Assembly (NCBI GenBank): GCA_016718135.1
Contig: JADKEF010000019.1
Span: 1-64,000 of the forward strand
Source: Acidobacteriota bacterium
GTDB lineage: Bacteria > Acidobacteriota > Blastocatellia > Pyrinomonadales > Pyrinomonadaceae
Direction of reading: 5' to 3'
DNA: 64,000 nucleotides
The translations under genes and the position numbers were made by a program. The notes under the pieces were generated by a model. It was not told the DNA's origin. It did no database searches and worked only from the letters and a program-made list of their open reading frames with translations. Of the stretch, positions 18,965 to 28,568 are shown in pieces (position 1 is the stretch's first letter; each line of letters opens with the position of its first letter).

Positions 18965-20701
18965 ATGTTTATGAAGATACGTAAAACGATTAAGATCGCG
19001 GCGGCTTTGGTATTGTTGCAGTCGTTTCTGATGCCGGTTGCGATGATGGCTCAGGGGACGCCGCAGGCTGATGTGTACGCGGCGATACGGAAAGAGGGAA
19101 TGGAGAAGTCGAAGATAATGAACACGATGCATTACTTCACAGATCTCTACGGGCCGCGGTTGACCGGTTCGCCGAATTATACCAATGCAGCAAAATGGGC
19201 GGCGAGTGAGATGAAGGCCTGGGGTTTTGATAAGACCGAGCTCGAGGCGTGGGATTTTGGCCATCCGGGTTGGGTCAATGAGCGCAACTATGGACTGATG
19301 CTGAAGCCCGTCGCGGATTCGCTGACCTTTGAGGTGCTGGCATGGACGCCTTCGACCAAAGGCGTCGTGACCTCCGACGCAGTCAGCCTGGTGATCCCGA
19401 CATTCCCGGCAGCCGAGAATCCACGGGTCATGCAAAATCCTACTCAGGAAGAGCTGACCGCCTACTTTAACAAGGTCAAGGGCGATGTCGCGGGCAAGAT
19501 CGTGCTCGTCGGCCAGCCGTCGGTCATCGACCAATCGACTGCCCAGGCACCCAAGAGACTTAACGACGAAGTGATCAAATGTCGTATGGATCCGGCAAAA
19601 ACGCCGGCAGATTGTGCGGCCCTCGGTGGCGGTGCGGGCGGACCAGGTGGGCCGGGTGGGCCCGGCGGTGGTGGTCCCGGCGGAGCAGGACGTGTCACTC
19701 CGCGTCCCGGAGCTCTGACGCCGATCCAGATACGGGATCAGCTCGACAAGTTTCTTCTTGATAACAACGTACTCGTCCGCATCAACGAATCGCAGCTCGA
19801 CCGCGGGTTGGTGCGTGCCTTCAACAATCAGACCTTTGATGTGACCAAGGTCGTGCCAACGGTAGTTATGCGAACCGAAGATTTCGGCCGCATCTTCCGC
19901 TTGATCAAGCACAAAACTCCGGTCACCCTTGAGTTTGACCTGCGTAGCCGTATCGATCCGGCAGGCGTCACGAGCTACAACCTTATCGGCGAGGTCTCGG
20001 GTAGTGATAAAAAGGATGAGGTCATCATGCTTGGCGGACACCTCGATTCCTGGCACTCGGCGACCGGAGCGACGGACAACGCCGTCGGTTGTGCAACTAT
20101 GATGGAGGCGGCCCGCATCCTCAAGGCGATCGGCGTCAAACCTCGCCGAACTATTCGCGTTGCTTGCTGGGGCGGCGAAGAGCAAGGACTGCTCGGCTCG
20201 CAGGCGTATGTGAAAAAGCACTTCGGAACCTTCGAAACCCCGAAACCGGGCTATGAAAAGTTCGGCGGCTACTTCAACATCGACAGCGGCACGGGCCGAG
20301 CTCGCGGGCTAAGTATATTTGGACCGCCTGAAGCCGCGACCGTCCTGCGCGAAGCACTTGCTCCGTTCGCTGATCTGGGATTCGCCGGTGTTCAGGCATC
20401 ACGTTCCAGAAGTCTGGGGGGAACTGACAGCACATCATTCAATCAGGCGGGGCTACCCGGCATCGGAACGACACAGGATCCGATCGAGTACTTTGCGGGA
20501 ACCTGGCATACCAACATCGACACCTACGAACGCATCATTGAGGGTGATGTAAAGGCTTCGGCGATCATTTTCGCTGCCGCCGTTTACACTCTCGCAATGC
20601 GGGATGAACTGCTGCCGAGGTTTAAGGCCGCCGAAATGCCGGCATTGCCAGCACCTCCGCCTACGCCCGCTCCGGCCGTTTCGCCAACGCCGCGGCCGTA
20701 G
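18965..20701 (+). CDS. secreted M28-family zinc metallopeptidase
   Basis: Exported aminopeptidase/carboxypeptidase of the M28 family, about 578 residues, expected in the periplasm. A signal peptide (MKIRKTIKIAAALVLLQSFL...MAQG) opens the protein; starts at 18965, 18971 or GTG 18956 are all possible. A PA-type inserted domain precedes the catalytic part. Zinc-site motifs are GGHLDSWHSATGATDNAVG (His and bridging Asp), CWGGEEQGLLGS (Glu pair), NIDSGTGRARG (Asp) and GTWHTNIDTYE (final His), a complete set. A Gly/Pro-only stretch near residues 220-245 interrupts the PA region and is probably a flexible loop. The tail is Pro/Ala-rich. Confidence 0.9.
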   Translation: MFMKIRKTIKIAAALVLLQSFLMPVAMMAQGTPQADVYAAIRKEGMEKSKIMNTMHYFTDLYGPRLTGSPNYTNAAKWAASEMKAWGFDKTELEAWDFGHPGWVNERNYGLMLKPVADSLTFEVLAWTPSTKGVVTSDAVSLVIPTFPAAENPRVMQNPTQEELTAYFNKVKGDVAGKIVLVGQPSVIDQSTAQAPKRLNDEVIKCRMDPAKTPADCAALGGGAGGPGGPGGPGGGGPGGAGRVTPRPGALTPIQIRDQLDKFLLDNNVLVRINESQLDRGLVRAFNNQTFDVTKVVPTVVMRTEDFGRIFRLIKHKTPVTLEFDLRSRIDPAGVTSYNLIGEVSGSDKKDEVIMLGGHLDSWHSATGATDNAVGCATMMEAARILKAIGVKPRRTIRVACWGGEEQGLLGSQAYVKKHFGTFETPKPGYEKFGGYFNIDSGTGRARGLSIFGPPEAATVLREALAPFADLGFAGVQASRSRSLGGTDSTSFNQAGLPGIGTTQDPIEYFAGTWHTNIDTYERIIEGDVKASAIIFAAAVYTLAMRDELLPRFKAAEMPALPAPPPTPAPAVSPTPRP

Positions 20702-20748
20702 TTGCGTCGGTTATCGCTTGTTGATAACTTGGAAATAACGCTAATAAA

Positions 20749-20785
20749 TAAAGCGTGCTTCTTAACAGGAGCGCGCTTTATCTAT
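20749..20785. terminator. hairpin after the M28 gene, possible terminator
   Basis: TAAAGCGTGCT (20749-20759) pairs with AGCGCGCTTTA (20770-20780) with one G-T pair. It lies about 47 bases after the peptidase stop. The following bases are T-rich but broken (TCTATTTG). Its presence argues that the next gene does not begin at the ATG at 20755. Confidence 0.5.
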
Positions 20786-20859
20786 TTGAATCAGTCTGTT
20801 CCGTCGCACCGAGCGGGTTGCCACGTTTTTTGATTCCACAGTTGAGAGAGGGTCCTATC

Positions 20860-21216
20860 TTGGATTTTGAATTAGTACCAACGATCGAGGCAGAATATTT
20901 GAGTGTAAAGACCACACTTGAATATACGCTCGAAAACATGTTTTTGTTGATCGATAAGGTGAAAGTCGAGGCGGCGAAGGCGAAACGCGACCGAGTGCTG
21001 ATCGATTGTCGAGATTTCACGGGACACATGAGTGAGGCCGAAAGATTTCTTGGTGGAAAGCACATAGCCGAGACTTACGGCTCTCGTCTAAAAGTTGCCT
21101 TGCTGATGCCTGGCGAACAAATAACCAAACTTGGCGAGATGACCGCCGTCAATCGTGGTGCGAAATTCCTCGTGACAAATGACGAAAAAGAGGCGATCGC
21201 GTTCCTCCTGTCTTAG
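20860..21216 (+). CDS. STAS/SpoIIAA-like small protein
   Basis: Protein of about 118 residues resembling SpoIIAA-like/STAS-fold proteins: alternating strands and helices with VLIDCRDFTGHMSEAERF in the middle and LKVALLMPGEQITKLGE after it, similar to bacterial proteins annotated STAS/SpoIIAA-like. I chose the TTG at 20860 (reading LDFELVPTIEAEY) because a GAGAGAGG ribosome binding site lies 8 bases upstream; a longer frame to 20755 would start inside a hairpin. It ends overlapping the convergent nth gene by 4 bases. The family call is tentative. Confidence 0.55.
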   Translation: MDFELVPTIEAEYLSVKTTLEYTLENMFLLIDKVKVEAAKAKRDRVLIDCRDFTGHMSEAERFLGGKHIAETYGSRLKVALLMPGEQITKLGEMTAVNRGAKFLVTNDEKEAIAFLLS

Positions 21217-21890
21217 AGATCGAGGCGGGACGGGCAGATATTTGCCAGGACGCATTCTCCGCATTTCGGTTTGCGGGCATCGCAGACCTGTCGGCCGTGG
21301 TAGATCATCCAGTGCGGGAACATCACCCAGTTTTTCGTTGGAACAAGTTCGGCGAGATCGCGCTCGATCTTCTCCGGCGTTTTGTTCGCGGTAAGGCCTA
21401 GCCGTTGTGAGATGCGTGAAATGTGCGTGTCCACAACAACTCCCGACGCTATCCCAAAGGCATTGCCGAGAACGACGTTCGCCGTCTTTCGTGCGACGCC
21501 GCCAAGCGTGAGCAATTCATCCATCGTTCGCGGTATCTCGCCGCCGTACACATCAACTATCCGCTGACACGCCGCTTGAATATTCTTCGCCTTGTTGCGA
21601 AAGAAGCCGGTCGAGTGAATATCCTTTTCCAGTTCTTTTTGTGAGACCGCTAGAAAATCCGCAGGCCCGCGATATTTGCGAAAGAGCTCAGCCGTAACGA
21701 TATTGACGCGAGCGTCAGTGCATTGAGCCGAGAGGATCGTAGCGATCAGGAGCTCGAACGGATTCGAGTGAACAAGCGCACAATGAGCGTCCGGATAGGC
21801 CTTCTTTAAGCGTCGAATAACCTCGGAGGTTCGTTTTTTCAGGTCGGCGATCACATCCACGAGGCTAGAAAGAAAAGGGCCAAAATGCAA
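21213..21890 (-). CDS. nth: endonuclease III
   Basis: Base-excision repair DNA glycosylase/AP lyase, about 225 residues. The helix-hairpin-helix LLTLGGVARKTANVVLGNAFG holds the catalytic Lys, VVVDTHISRISQRLGL holds the catalytic Asp, and the C-terminal cluster CDARKPKCGECVLANICPS has the C-x6-C-x2-C-x5-C spacing for 4Fe-4S. The frame opens with TTG at 21890; a GTG at 21860 (VDVIADLKKRTSEV) is an alternative start. It is divergent from the TPR gene (32 bases apart). Confidence 0.95.
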   Translation of the reverse strand: MHFGPFLSSLVDVIADLKKRTSEVIRRLKKAYPDAHCALVHSNPFELLIATILSAQCTDARVNIVTAELFRKYRGPADFLAVSQKELEKDIHSTGFFRNKAKNIQAACQRIVDVYGGEIPRTMDELLTLGGVARKTANVVLGNAFGIASGVVVDTHISRISQRLGLTANKTPEKIERDLAELVPTKNWVMFPHWMIYHGRQVCDARKPKCGECVLANICPSRLDL

Positions 21891-21922
21891 ATCGGCCCCG
21901 GTTTGAGTAAAATCAAACCCGA

Positions 21923-23189
21923 ATGAACGACCTGCTCGCGATCAATTCCAGAAACACTGCTGCCCGAATCGGCATCGGCGTTTTTGTCGTGATCGCGTTG
22001 TTGATCGGATGGTTCGCAGTTCGTTGGCAGATCGGGATATTGCTATCAGATCTGACGCCGGCGACCGATCCGAATGCGGGTGAAGTCGGCCTCGTAGCTA
22101 AAAAGCTCGCTCCCGCCGATCCCGGCCCGATCTTGCTTTCTGCTGCTGCTGAGAACGATCCGCAAAAGGCGATCGCTTTGTTTGAAGACGCTATCCGGCT
22201 TGCCCCGAATGACTTTCGCACACGCATAGAACTCGGCCGGGCTTACGAGCAGGATGATCAGATCGAACGGGCCGAGGTTGAGTTCAAACGGGCGGTCGAA
22301 TTGGCTCCGAACTACGCCGCACCGCGTTGGCATCTGGGCAATTTCTATCTGCGGCAGGAACGCGAAAGCGAGGCTCTGTCCCAACTAACTCACGCGGCCG
22401 AGCACAACCAGACATATCGCGATCAGGTGTTATCGTTGGCGTGGGATTACTTTCAGAAAGATCCAACTCGTGTTGAGAAATTGGTAAGCGAGCCCGCGGC
22501 GATCGCACATCTTGCTTACTTTTTCGCTGCTCGCGGAGCTGCGGCTGCTTCGCTGAGAAACTGGGACCGTCTTTCCGCGGCGGATAAGGAGCGGTACGGT
22601 TATCGCGCTATCTCGATCTCGGACGGGCTCTATTCTCAGCGACATTTTACCGAGGCTCTGAGCTTTGCGAAGCAACTCGGCAACGCCACGGACGCTGAGC
22701 CTAACAAGATAACAAACGCATCATTCGAGACGAATATCGGTGAATCCGAGCAGGCTCGGTTCGCCTGGCAGATAACGCGAACCGAAGCAAAACTCGAGAT
22801 CGGAGCGGACGGAAAAGTTGCCAAAGAAGGAACGCGCAGCCTGCGGATGACATTCCGAGGATTCGCAAAACCAGTGCTCGCGAACGTCTATCAAACAGTT
22901 GTCGTCGAGCCCAATACGCGATACGCTCAGCTTTTGGGTGCGAACGAGCGATCTCAGATCGGCGGGAACTCCGATGCTCGAGGTGCTGAACGGCGTAAAC
23001 GACGCTTCGCTTGCACGCACCGAGCCCTTTGCGAACGGCACCGCGGAATGGCAAAAGATGACCCTCGATCTTCGCACGCCGGAGAATTGCTCCGGCATCG
23101 TGATCCGCACGATCCGCCAATATTGCGGCGAGGAATGCCAGATCACGGGCTCGATCTGGTACGACGAGTTTTCGCTCACAAAACAGTAA
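21923..23189 (+). CDS. membrane-anchored TPR protein with C-terminal carbohydrate-binding-like domain, one frameshift
   Basis: N-terminal membrane anchor (IGVFVVIALLIGWFAVRW), then TPR-like repeats (DFRTRIELGRAYEQDDQIER; YAAPRWHLGNFYLRQERESE), then a beta-rich domain that starts ITNASFETNIGESEQARFAW, the pattern of a CBM/galactose-binding-like jelly roll. At about 22922 the frame jumps, consistent with loss of an AC dinucleotide in TACACG: NTRY continues as TLSFWVRTSDLRSAGTPMLE to a stop at 23189. The restored protein has about 422 residues. The stop is immediately followed by the ATG of the ligase-like gene, so the two likely work together in polysaccharide export or surface glycan assembly. 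Confidence 0.7.
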
Positions 23190-24552
23190 ATGACATTGTG
23201 GAACCGCCTCACATTTCTGCTGATCTGCACGATCGTGATCTTTACCACGATCGCGTACGGCACCGTGCATCAGCCGATAATTGCGGTCACGTATATTCTT
23301 GTCTCGCTGTTGATGATCGTCTGGGCGGTCGATGGATTTGCGAGTGGGAAACTGCAGTTTAGTCGAAGTTTGCTTCAGCTACCGCTGATCTTGCTTGCGA
23401 TTTACGCCTTCATTCAAACTATCCCGTTCGGCACGTACGCCGAGGCGACGGGCGTCGCGGGCATTCCGCGAACGATCTCGGTCGAGCCTTTTGCTACGCA
23501 GGTGACGGCGATGCATATGCTGTTCCTGGCGGCGTTCTTTGGGATCGTGCTGGCGAGCATCGATTCGGCGAAGCGCCTACAAAGAATCGTGGCGGTGCTC
23601 ACGATCTTTGGCTTTATCTATGCTTTCTTTGCGATCCTGCAATCTGTCCTGAGTCCGGACAAGATCTATGGTATTTATAAGCCGCAGACAGCGACGCCGT
23701 TCGGCTCGTTCGTCAATCGCCATAATTTTGCGGCGATAATCGAGCTGCTCATTGCTCTGCCGCTGGGAATGCTGTTCTCGGGGGCGCTGCGGCCTGATAA
23801 ACGCCTGATCTACGTCGTCGCGGCGGCGCTGATGGGAACGGCGTTGCTGCTCAGCGAATCGCGCGGTGGACTGGTGGCGTTGGTTGCCGAAATTCTACTG
23901 ATCGTGATTCTGACCACGCGTCTGCGTGGGACCAAACAACTTGTATTAAAGGCCGGCTTGTCGATCTTGCTGTTGCTCGCGGCGGTTGGTGGGGCGATCT
24001 TTGTGGGCGGTGACACCTCGCTCACACGCTTTGCGACGGGCGGCGTCGGATGATATCACTTCCAATCGCTCGCAGATCTGGTCCGTGACCGTTAAGGTGA
24101 TCGGCGAATACATGCCGCTCGGTGCCGGGCTGGGCGCTTTCACGCAAGCGTACGCAAAGCTCGACACGTCGAGCGGTTTCGAACGCGTTGATCAGGCGCA
24201 CAATGATTATTTACAAGTGCTAGCAGACGCCGGTATCGTCGGCCTTGTTATTGGGGCGTTGTTCCTGTTCTGGTTCTTTCGCGAGAGCAGACGCAATGTT
24301 CGTATCGACAACAAATTTCGTCGCGGCATCGCCGTTGGGGCGTTTGCGGGCTGCTTCGGGATATTGGTGCACAGCGCGTTCGACTTTGTGTTGCATATCA
24401 CGGCGGTGTCTGTGATGTTCCTCGCGGTGCTCTCGATCCTCGTCGCGACGGGCCGCAAATACCACGACGACATTACCGATCACGACGACGAATCCTCCAG
24501 ACGCCGCCGGCGCAAGGCGAGCGTCGTGCCTATTACCGAAAAAGCGAGCTAA
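23190..24552 (+). CDS. O-antigen ligase-like polytopic membrane protein, one frameshift
   Basis: Wzy/WaaL-type membrane protein, about 453 residues, with around 11 hydrophobic helices. Members join or polymerise lipid-linked oligosaccharides on the periplasmic side. Visible family marks are SESRGGLVAL in the middle and the periplasmic-loop motif VDQAHNDYLQVLADAGIVGL. The frame breaks near 24045: TRFATGGVG runs to a stop, while DDITSNRSQIWSVTVKVIGE continues in another frame to 24552. The C-terminal tail is charged (ESSRRRRRKAS). The start abuts the TPR/CBM protein stop. Confidence 0.78.
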
Positions 24553-24555
24553 ATT

Positions 24556-25194
24556 ATGTGCGGAAGAGCATCACAAGCCGAGATCGAGGCATACAACAAA
24601 CACATTTTCGAATGGCTGCAGCCCGAGAATTTCGTCCCGCGGCACAATCTGCGGCCGACCGAGCCCGCGTGGATCGTCGCACGGCGTGGCGACGGAGTGA
24701 TCAGGACGCTCGAAGCTCGCTGGTGGGCGCAGTGGGATGGTTCGCGCTCATTCGAAACGAAGTTCCCGATGTTCAACGCCCGCGTCGAGACGATGCACGA
24801 CCGCAAACTCTGGGCCGCGCTCCTCGCCAAGGGCCAACGCTGCCTCTTTCCGATCGACAGCTTTTACGAATGGCCCGTTAAAGGGAAGGGATTGCCGCCC
24901 GTCGAGATCTTCGTCGCCGGCCGAGAGCCGTACGCGCTCGCCGGCCTCTGGAGCCGCTACTTCGAAGGCGAGCAAACGCGCTATTCCTTCACCACATTCA
25001 CCTGCCCGCCAAACGATTTCATGCGGCCCATCCACGAAAAGGCCATGCCCGTCATCCTCAACACCATCGAAGAACAAAACCTCTGGCTCACGACAGGCGA
25101 CGAGCAACTCCTCCGCCCCTACGAAGGCGAAATGGAATCCGACCAACTGCCCGACACGCTCGAAAAGCTGTATCCGGAAGAGAATCGGAAGTAA
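24556..25194 (+). CDS. SRAP-domain protein (YedK/HMCES-like)
   Basis: Protein of 212 residues of the SOS-response-associated peptidase family, which forms a covalent cross-link to abasic sites in single-stranded DNA through Cys2. Key features are MCGRAS at the N-terminus (Cys2), FNARVETM, the CLFPIDSFYEWP motif and IHEKAMPVIL with the catalytic His. It begins 3 bases after the preceding stop. Length is normal. GC-rich codon choice keeps a second frame open across it, but that frame has no features of a gene. Confidence 0.93.
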   Translation: MCGRASQAEIEAYNKHIFEWLQPENFVPRHNLRPTEPAWIVARRGDGVIRTLEARWWAQWDGSRSFETKFPMFNARVETMHDRKLWAALLAKGQRCLFPIDSFYEWPVKGKGLPPVEIFVAGREPYALAGLWSRYFEGEQTRYSFTTFTCPPNDFMRPIHEKAMPVILNTIEEQNLWLTTGDEQLLRPYEGEMESDQLPDTLEKLYPEENRK

Positions 25195-25221
25195 GGAAGA
25201 GGGCTCGGACCTATCAGATCT

Positions 25222-25253
25222 AAAAAACGGCGGCGAAATTATTCTCGCCGCCG
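25222..25253 (-). terminator. terminator of the BNR protein gene
   Basis: CGGCGGCGA and TCGCCGCCG pair around an 8-base loop. On the minus strand the stem is followed by GTTTTTTAG, a proper T run, 20 bases after the stop of the gene at 25275. It may also stop transcription of the + strand SRAP gene. Confidence 0.75.
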
Positions 25254-25274
25254 CTGCTCTATTTTAAGGTGTGT

Positions 25275-28200
25275 CTAGTCCTTCCAGATCGCACCGAAGC
25301 CGGCTTCCCAGAGTTGTTTGTTGAGCGACGGGATGTCTTTGTTGAGCATCTCGTCGGAGCGAGCTTTGAGGGCGGCCCAGCGGGCGGTGTATTTTGTGAG
25401 CAGGTCCCGTGAGCCCTGATTGACGCTCGGGAGGTCGCTCTCGGTGGCGTTGATCAGGAACAGATACTCGGCGGTGAACTTCTGCGGGTAATTCTCAACG
25501 TCGTCGTAGGCACGCGACTTACGGCCGACCATATCTTCATCCCACGCCTTCATCTTTTTGACGAGAGCCTCGCCATCGCGTTTGACGGCGGCGAATTTGT
25601 CTCCCGTGGCCGGAAGGCCGGCGAGGATGGCCTCGAGCTGCTTTTGCTTTTCGAAGAGGCTGTTGACGGTGTTGTGCATCGTCGTCAGCTCGGCTTCCAT
25701 ACCGGACATCGTCGCGTGATATTCCTTGTACTGCGCCGGCGTCGTCGGGTAGAGCGGATTAGCGAGAATGTCGGCGTCGGTCGCAACCGTCTGCGTACCT
25801 TGCTTGAGAGTGAAACGGTATTTGCCGGGCGACGCTTTGTGGCCGTTGTAGCTTGCCTCGATATAGACATTCGGGATCCCGGGCATCGTCCCATAACGCA
25901 TATTCCAGACGAACTTGTTCATCCCCTTAGCCTTTGGAAGCGTCGGGTTAGGTCCGGGGCCGCCGTCCCAACGGCGGTATTTCGGATCGCCTTTGGACGA
26001 GAATGAGCGGACAAGCTTGCCCTCGGCGTCGGTAATATCGAGCGTGATCACGTCGTCTTTCTTGAGCTCGGGCAGGTTGTAGTAGAGCACCACGCCGTTC
26101 GCCGGATTGACGCCGCGGAAAGTGTTCGTGCCGGTCGTCTCGGGGTCCGAGCTGTTCATCTCGCTGCCGCCGTTGGCGATGTACGCGTCGGCGGGTTTGT
26201 ACATTGAGAACGCGGGCAGCTCCTTTTTGTACTGGCGAATGACCGACAGGTCGTCGAGGATCCAGAACGAGCGTCCCGAGGTGGCGGCGATCAGATTGCC
26301 TTTGTGAACACGTAGATCGGTGATCGGCGTCAACGGCAGATTTAGCTGAAACGGCTCCCAGTTGCGGCCGCCATTCCACGAAATATAGAGGCCGATCTCC
26401 GTTCCGGCGAACAGCAGATCTCGTCGAACTTCATCCTCGCGAACAACACGCGTGAACGAGCCCGCAGGAATGCCGTTATCGATCTTTGTCCACGTCGCAC
26501 CGTAATCGGTGGTCTTGTAAAGGCCCGGTGCGTGGTCGTTGAATTTGTATCGCGTGGTGGCGATGTACGCCGTCGCCTTGTCATGCGGCGAAACTTCGAT
26601 GGCGTTGATGAGACACTCGGCGAGTCCGGGCGGCGTGACGTTCTTCCAGGTCGCTCCGCCATCACGCGTGACATGCACGAGCCCGTCATCGCTTCCAGTC
26701 CAGATGACGCCCTTCTCCTGCTGCGAGACGTTGATGTAGGCGAGCGTGCCGTAGTTCTCGGCACCGACCGCCTCGTTGGTGTACGGGCCGCCGCCCTTGC
26801 CTTGCTTGTCCTTGTCGTTACGGGTCAGGTCGGGCGAGATCTCTTTCCAGGTCTTGCCCATGTCGCTGGTTTTTAGGACATGCTGCGAGCCGTGGTAGAA
26901 GGAATTATCGTGCTTGTCCCAGACGATCGGGGCGTTCCAATTGTAACGGTACTTCATGTCCTTGGCGTCCATGCCGAGGTACTGGATCGGCGCGGCCATG
27001 ATCCCGGTGCTCGCGCTCGCATCGTTGTAGAGAGCCTCGATCGTGCCCTGATAGCTGCCGCCGAGGACGACCTTTGGATCGTCGGGATTGAAGGCGAGAA
27101 ACGCACTTTCGCCGCCGGCGGAGGATGTCCAATTCGTTTCGTCGATCCCGCTGCTGCCGAAAGCCCGGCTTGCGATCGACACCGAGGAGTTATCCTGCTG
27201 TCCGCCGTAGATGCGGTAGGGAAACTGGTTATCAACGTTGATGCGGTAGAACTGCGCCGTCGGCATGTTGCTCTGCGTACTGTAGCTGCGGCCTTTATTG
27301 AACGTGATAGCTGCTCCGCCGTCGTTCGAAATGACGTAGTTGTTCGGGTTGTCCGGGTTGATCCAGAGATCGTGATAGTCGCCGTGCGTTCCGCCGAGGC
27401 TTTCCCATGTCCGACCGCCGTCATTGGATCTGAGGGCAGGAGCGCTCAAGACGTAGATCGTGTTTTCGTTCTTGGGATCGATGAAGAGCTCTATGTAATA
27501 CCACGCACGCTGGACGAGTTCCGGTCGGTCGGTGACTTGGCTCCAGCTTTTGCCGGCGTTGTTGGACACATACAATCCACGAGCGTCCTTATTCGAATCG
27601 CTCTCGATCAGTGCGTAAACTTTGTCCGAATTCGAACGTGCGACGGCGATCGACATCTTGCCCATTTCCTCCGGCAAGCCGTTCTTCATCTTCTCCCAAG
27701 TCTCGCCGCTGTCGGTCGATTTATAAAGTCCGCTGCCCGGGCCGCCGCTGATGACCTTCCACGGCAGACGGCCGTGCTCCCACATCGCGGCGTACATGAT
27801 GCGCGGGTTGTTGGCGTCCATCGACAACTCGACGGCTCCAGTCTTGTCGTCGACGAAAAGCACGTTTTTCCACGTCGCTCCGCCATCGAGAGACTTGAAA
27901 AGCCCGCGTTGCTGAGACTTGCTGTACAAGGCTCCCTGAACGGCGACGTAAACGAGGTCGGGATTCTTCGGATGAACGATGATACGCGAGATGTGCTGCG
28001 AGAGCTCGAGGCCGATCTTTTTCCACGTTCGCCCCGCGTCGGTCGATTTGAAGACACCATCGCCGCTATGCGTCATCACGCCCCGCGGAGCGTGCTCGCC
28101 GAGACCTACGTAAACGACATTAGGATCGCTCTCAGCGACCGCGATCGCACCGATCGTCGCGGTCTTGAAAAAGCCGTCCGAGATATTTCGCCAGCTCAGG

Positions 28201-28433
28201 CCCATATCTTCGGTCTTCCAGAGCCCGCCGCCGGTCGTACCCATGTAGTAGGTTTTTGGGTCGCCGATGACGCCCGTGCTCGCAACCGAACGCCCGCCGC
28301 GAAACGGCCCGATCGAGCGCCACTTTACCGGCTTGAAGATCGAGTTGTTATCATCCGGCGAGGTTGCTACCTGAGATGAGGCTGAGAAAAAACTAAGAAA
28401 GAGAAGGGCAAGACACAGTAAGTTCTTTGACAT
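25275..28433 (-). CDS. large secreted BNR/sortilin-like repeat protein
   Basis: Exported protein of 1052 residues. The chosen start MSKNLLCLALLFLSFFSASS is a signal peptide; the frame is open further to 28532. The first 700 residues form beta-propellers with about nine Asp-box (BNR) repeats of the form S-x-D-x-G-x-T-W, e.g. STDAGRTWKKIG, SLDGGATWKNV, STDSGETWEKM and TSDMGKTWKEIS. This is the arrangement of VPS10/sortilin-like or xyloglucanase-like proteins common in acidobacteria and Bacteroidota. The C-terminal third has an FlgD-like stretch (GMNKFVWNMRYGTMPGIP), then a helical tail. Substrate and catalytic activity are unknown. Confidence 0.85.
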   Translation of the reverse strand: MSKNLLCLALLFLSFFSASSQVATSPDDNNSIFKPVKWRSIGPFRGGRSVASTGVIGDPKTYYMGTTGGGLWKTEDMGLSWRNISDGFFKTATIGAIAVAESDPNVVYVGLGEHAPRGVMTHSGDGVFKSTDAGRTWKKIGLELSQHISRIIVHPKNPDLVYVAVQGALYSKSQQRGLFKSLDGGATWKNVLFVDDKTGAVELSMDANNPRIMYAAMWEHGRLPWKVISGGPGSGLYKSTDSGETWEKMKNGLPEEMGKMSIAVARSNSDKVYALIESDSNKDARGLYVSNNAGKSWSQVTDRPELVQRAWYYIELFIDPKNENTIYVLSAPALRSNDGGRTWESLGGTHGDYHDLWINPDNPNNYVISNDGGAAITFNKGRSYSTQSNMPTAQFYRINVDNQFPYRIYGGQQDNSSVSIASRAFGSSGIDETNWTSSAGGESAFLAFNPDDPKVVLGGSYQGTIEALYNDASASTGIMAAPIQYLGMDAKDMKYRYNWNAPIVWDKHDNSFYHGSQHVLKTSDMGKTWKEISPDLTRNDKDKQGKGGGPYTNEAVGAENYGTLAYINVSQQEKGVIWTGSDDGLVHVTRDGGATWKNVTPPGLAECLINAIEVSPHDKATAYIATTRYKFNDHAPGLYKTTDYGATWTKIDNGIPAGSFTRVVREDEVRRDLLFAGTEIGLYISWNGGRNWEPFQLNLPLTPITDLRVHKGNLIAATSGRSFWILDDLSVIRQYKKELPAFSMYKPADAYIANGGSEMNSSDPETTGTNTFRGVNPANGVVLYYNLPELKKDDVITLDITDAEGKLVRSFSSKGDPKYRRWDGGPGPNPTLPKAKGMNKFVWNMRYGTMPGIPNVYIEASYNGHKASPGKYRFTLKQGTQTVATDADILANPLYPTTPAQYKEYHATMSGMEAELTTMHNTVNSLFEKQKQLEAILAGLPATGDKFAAVKRDGEALVKKMKAWDEDMVGRKSRAYDDVENYPQKFTAEYLFLINATESDLPSVNQGSRDLLTKYTARWAALKARSDEMLNKDIPSLNKQLWEAGFGAIWKD

Positions 28434-28568
28434 AGACGTTTTTATCATGCGGTCGTAGAGCGGCCTGAAATGGAATTGGACTGCACGATTATAAACGAAA
28501 AGAGGCAATATCCCGAAAGGCGGGCGAGACAAATCTCGCCCGCCTCCTGCTAGAGTCTAATTTTAGGA

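Noticed and set aside
18887..20221. Long minus-strand open frame (444 codons) opposite the M28 gene
   Set aside because: It is the antisense shadow of a clear peptidase gene, has no signal, domain or ribosome binding site, and its codon pattern is that of the complement.
22899..23189. Separate small gene after the TPR protein
   Set aside because: Its sequence is the direct continuation of the TPR/CBM protein after a frameshift, with no start signal of its own.
24737..25267. Second open frame across the SRAP gene
   Set aside because: Ser/Arg/Pro-rich shadow caused by GC-rich third positions; the SRAP frame has all family motifs.
26880..28379. Plus-strand open frame of 499 codons opposite the BNR protein gene
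   Set aside because: Composition is Arg/Val/Asp-rich without any family mark; it mirrors the third-position pattern of the BNR gene.
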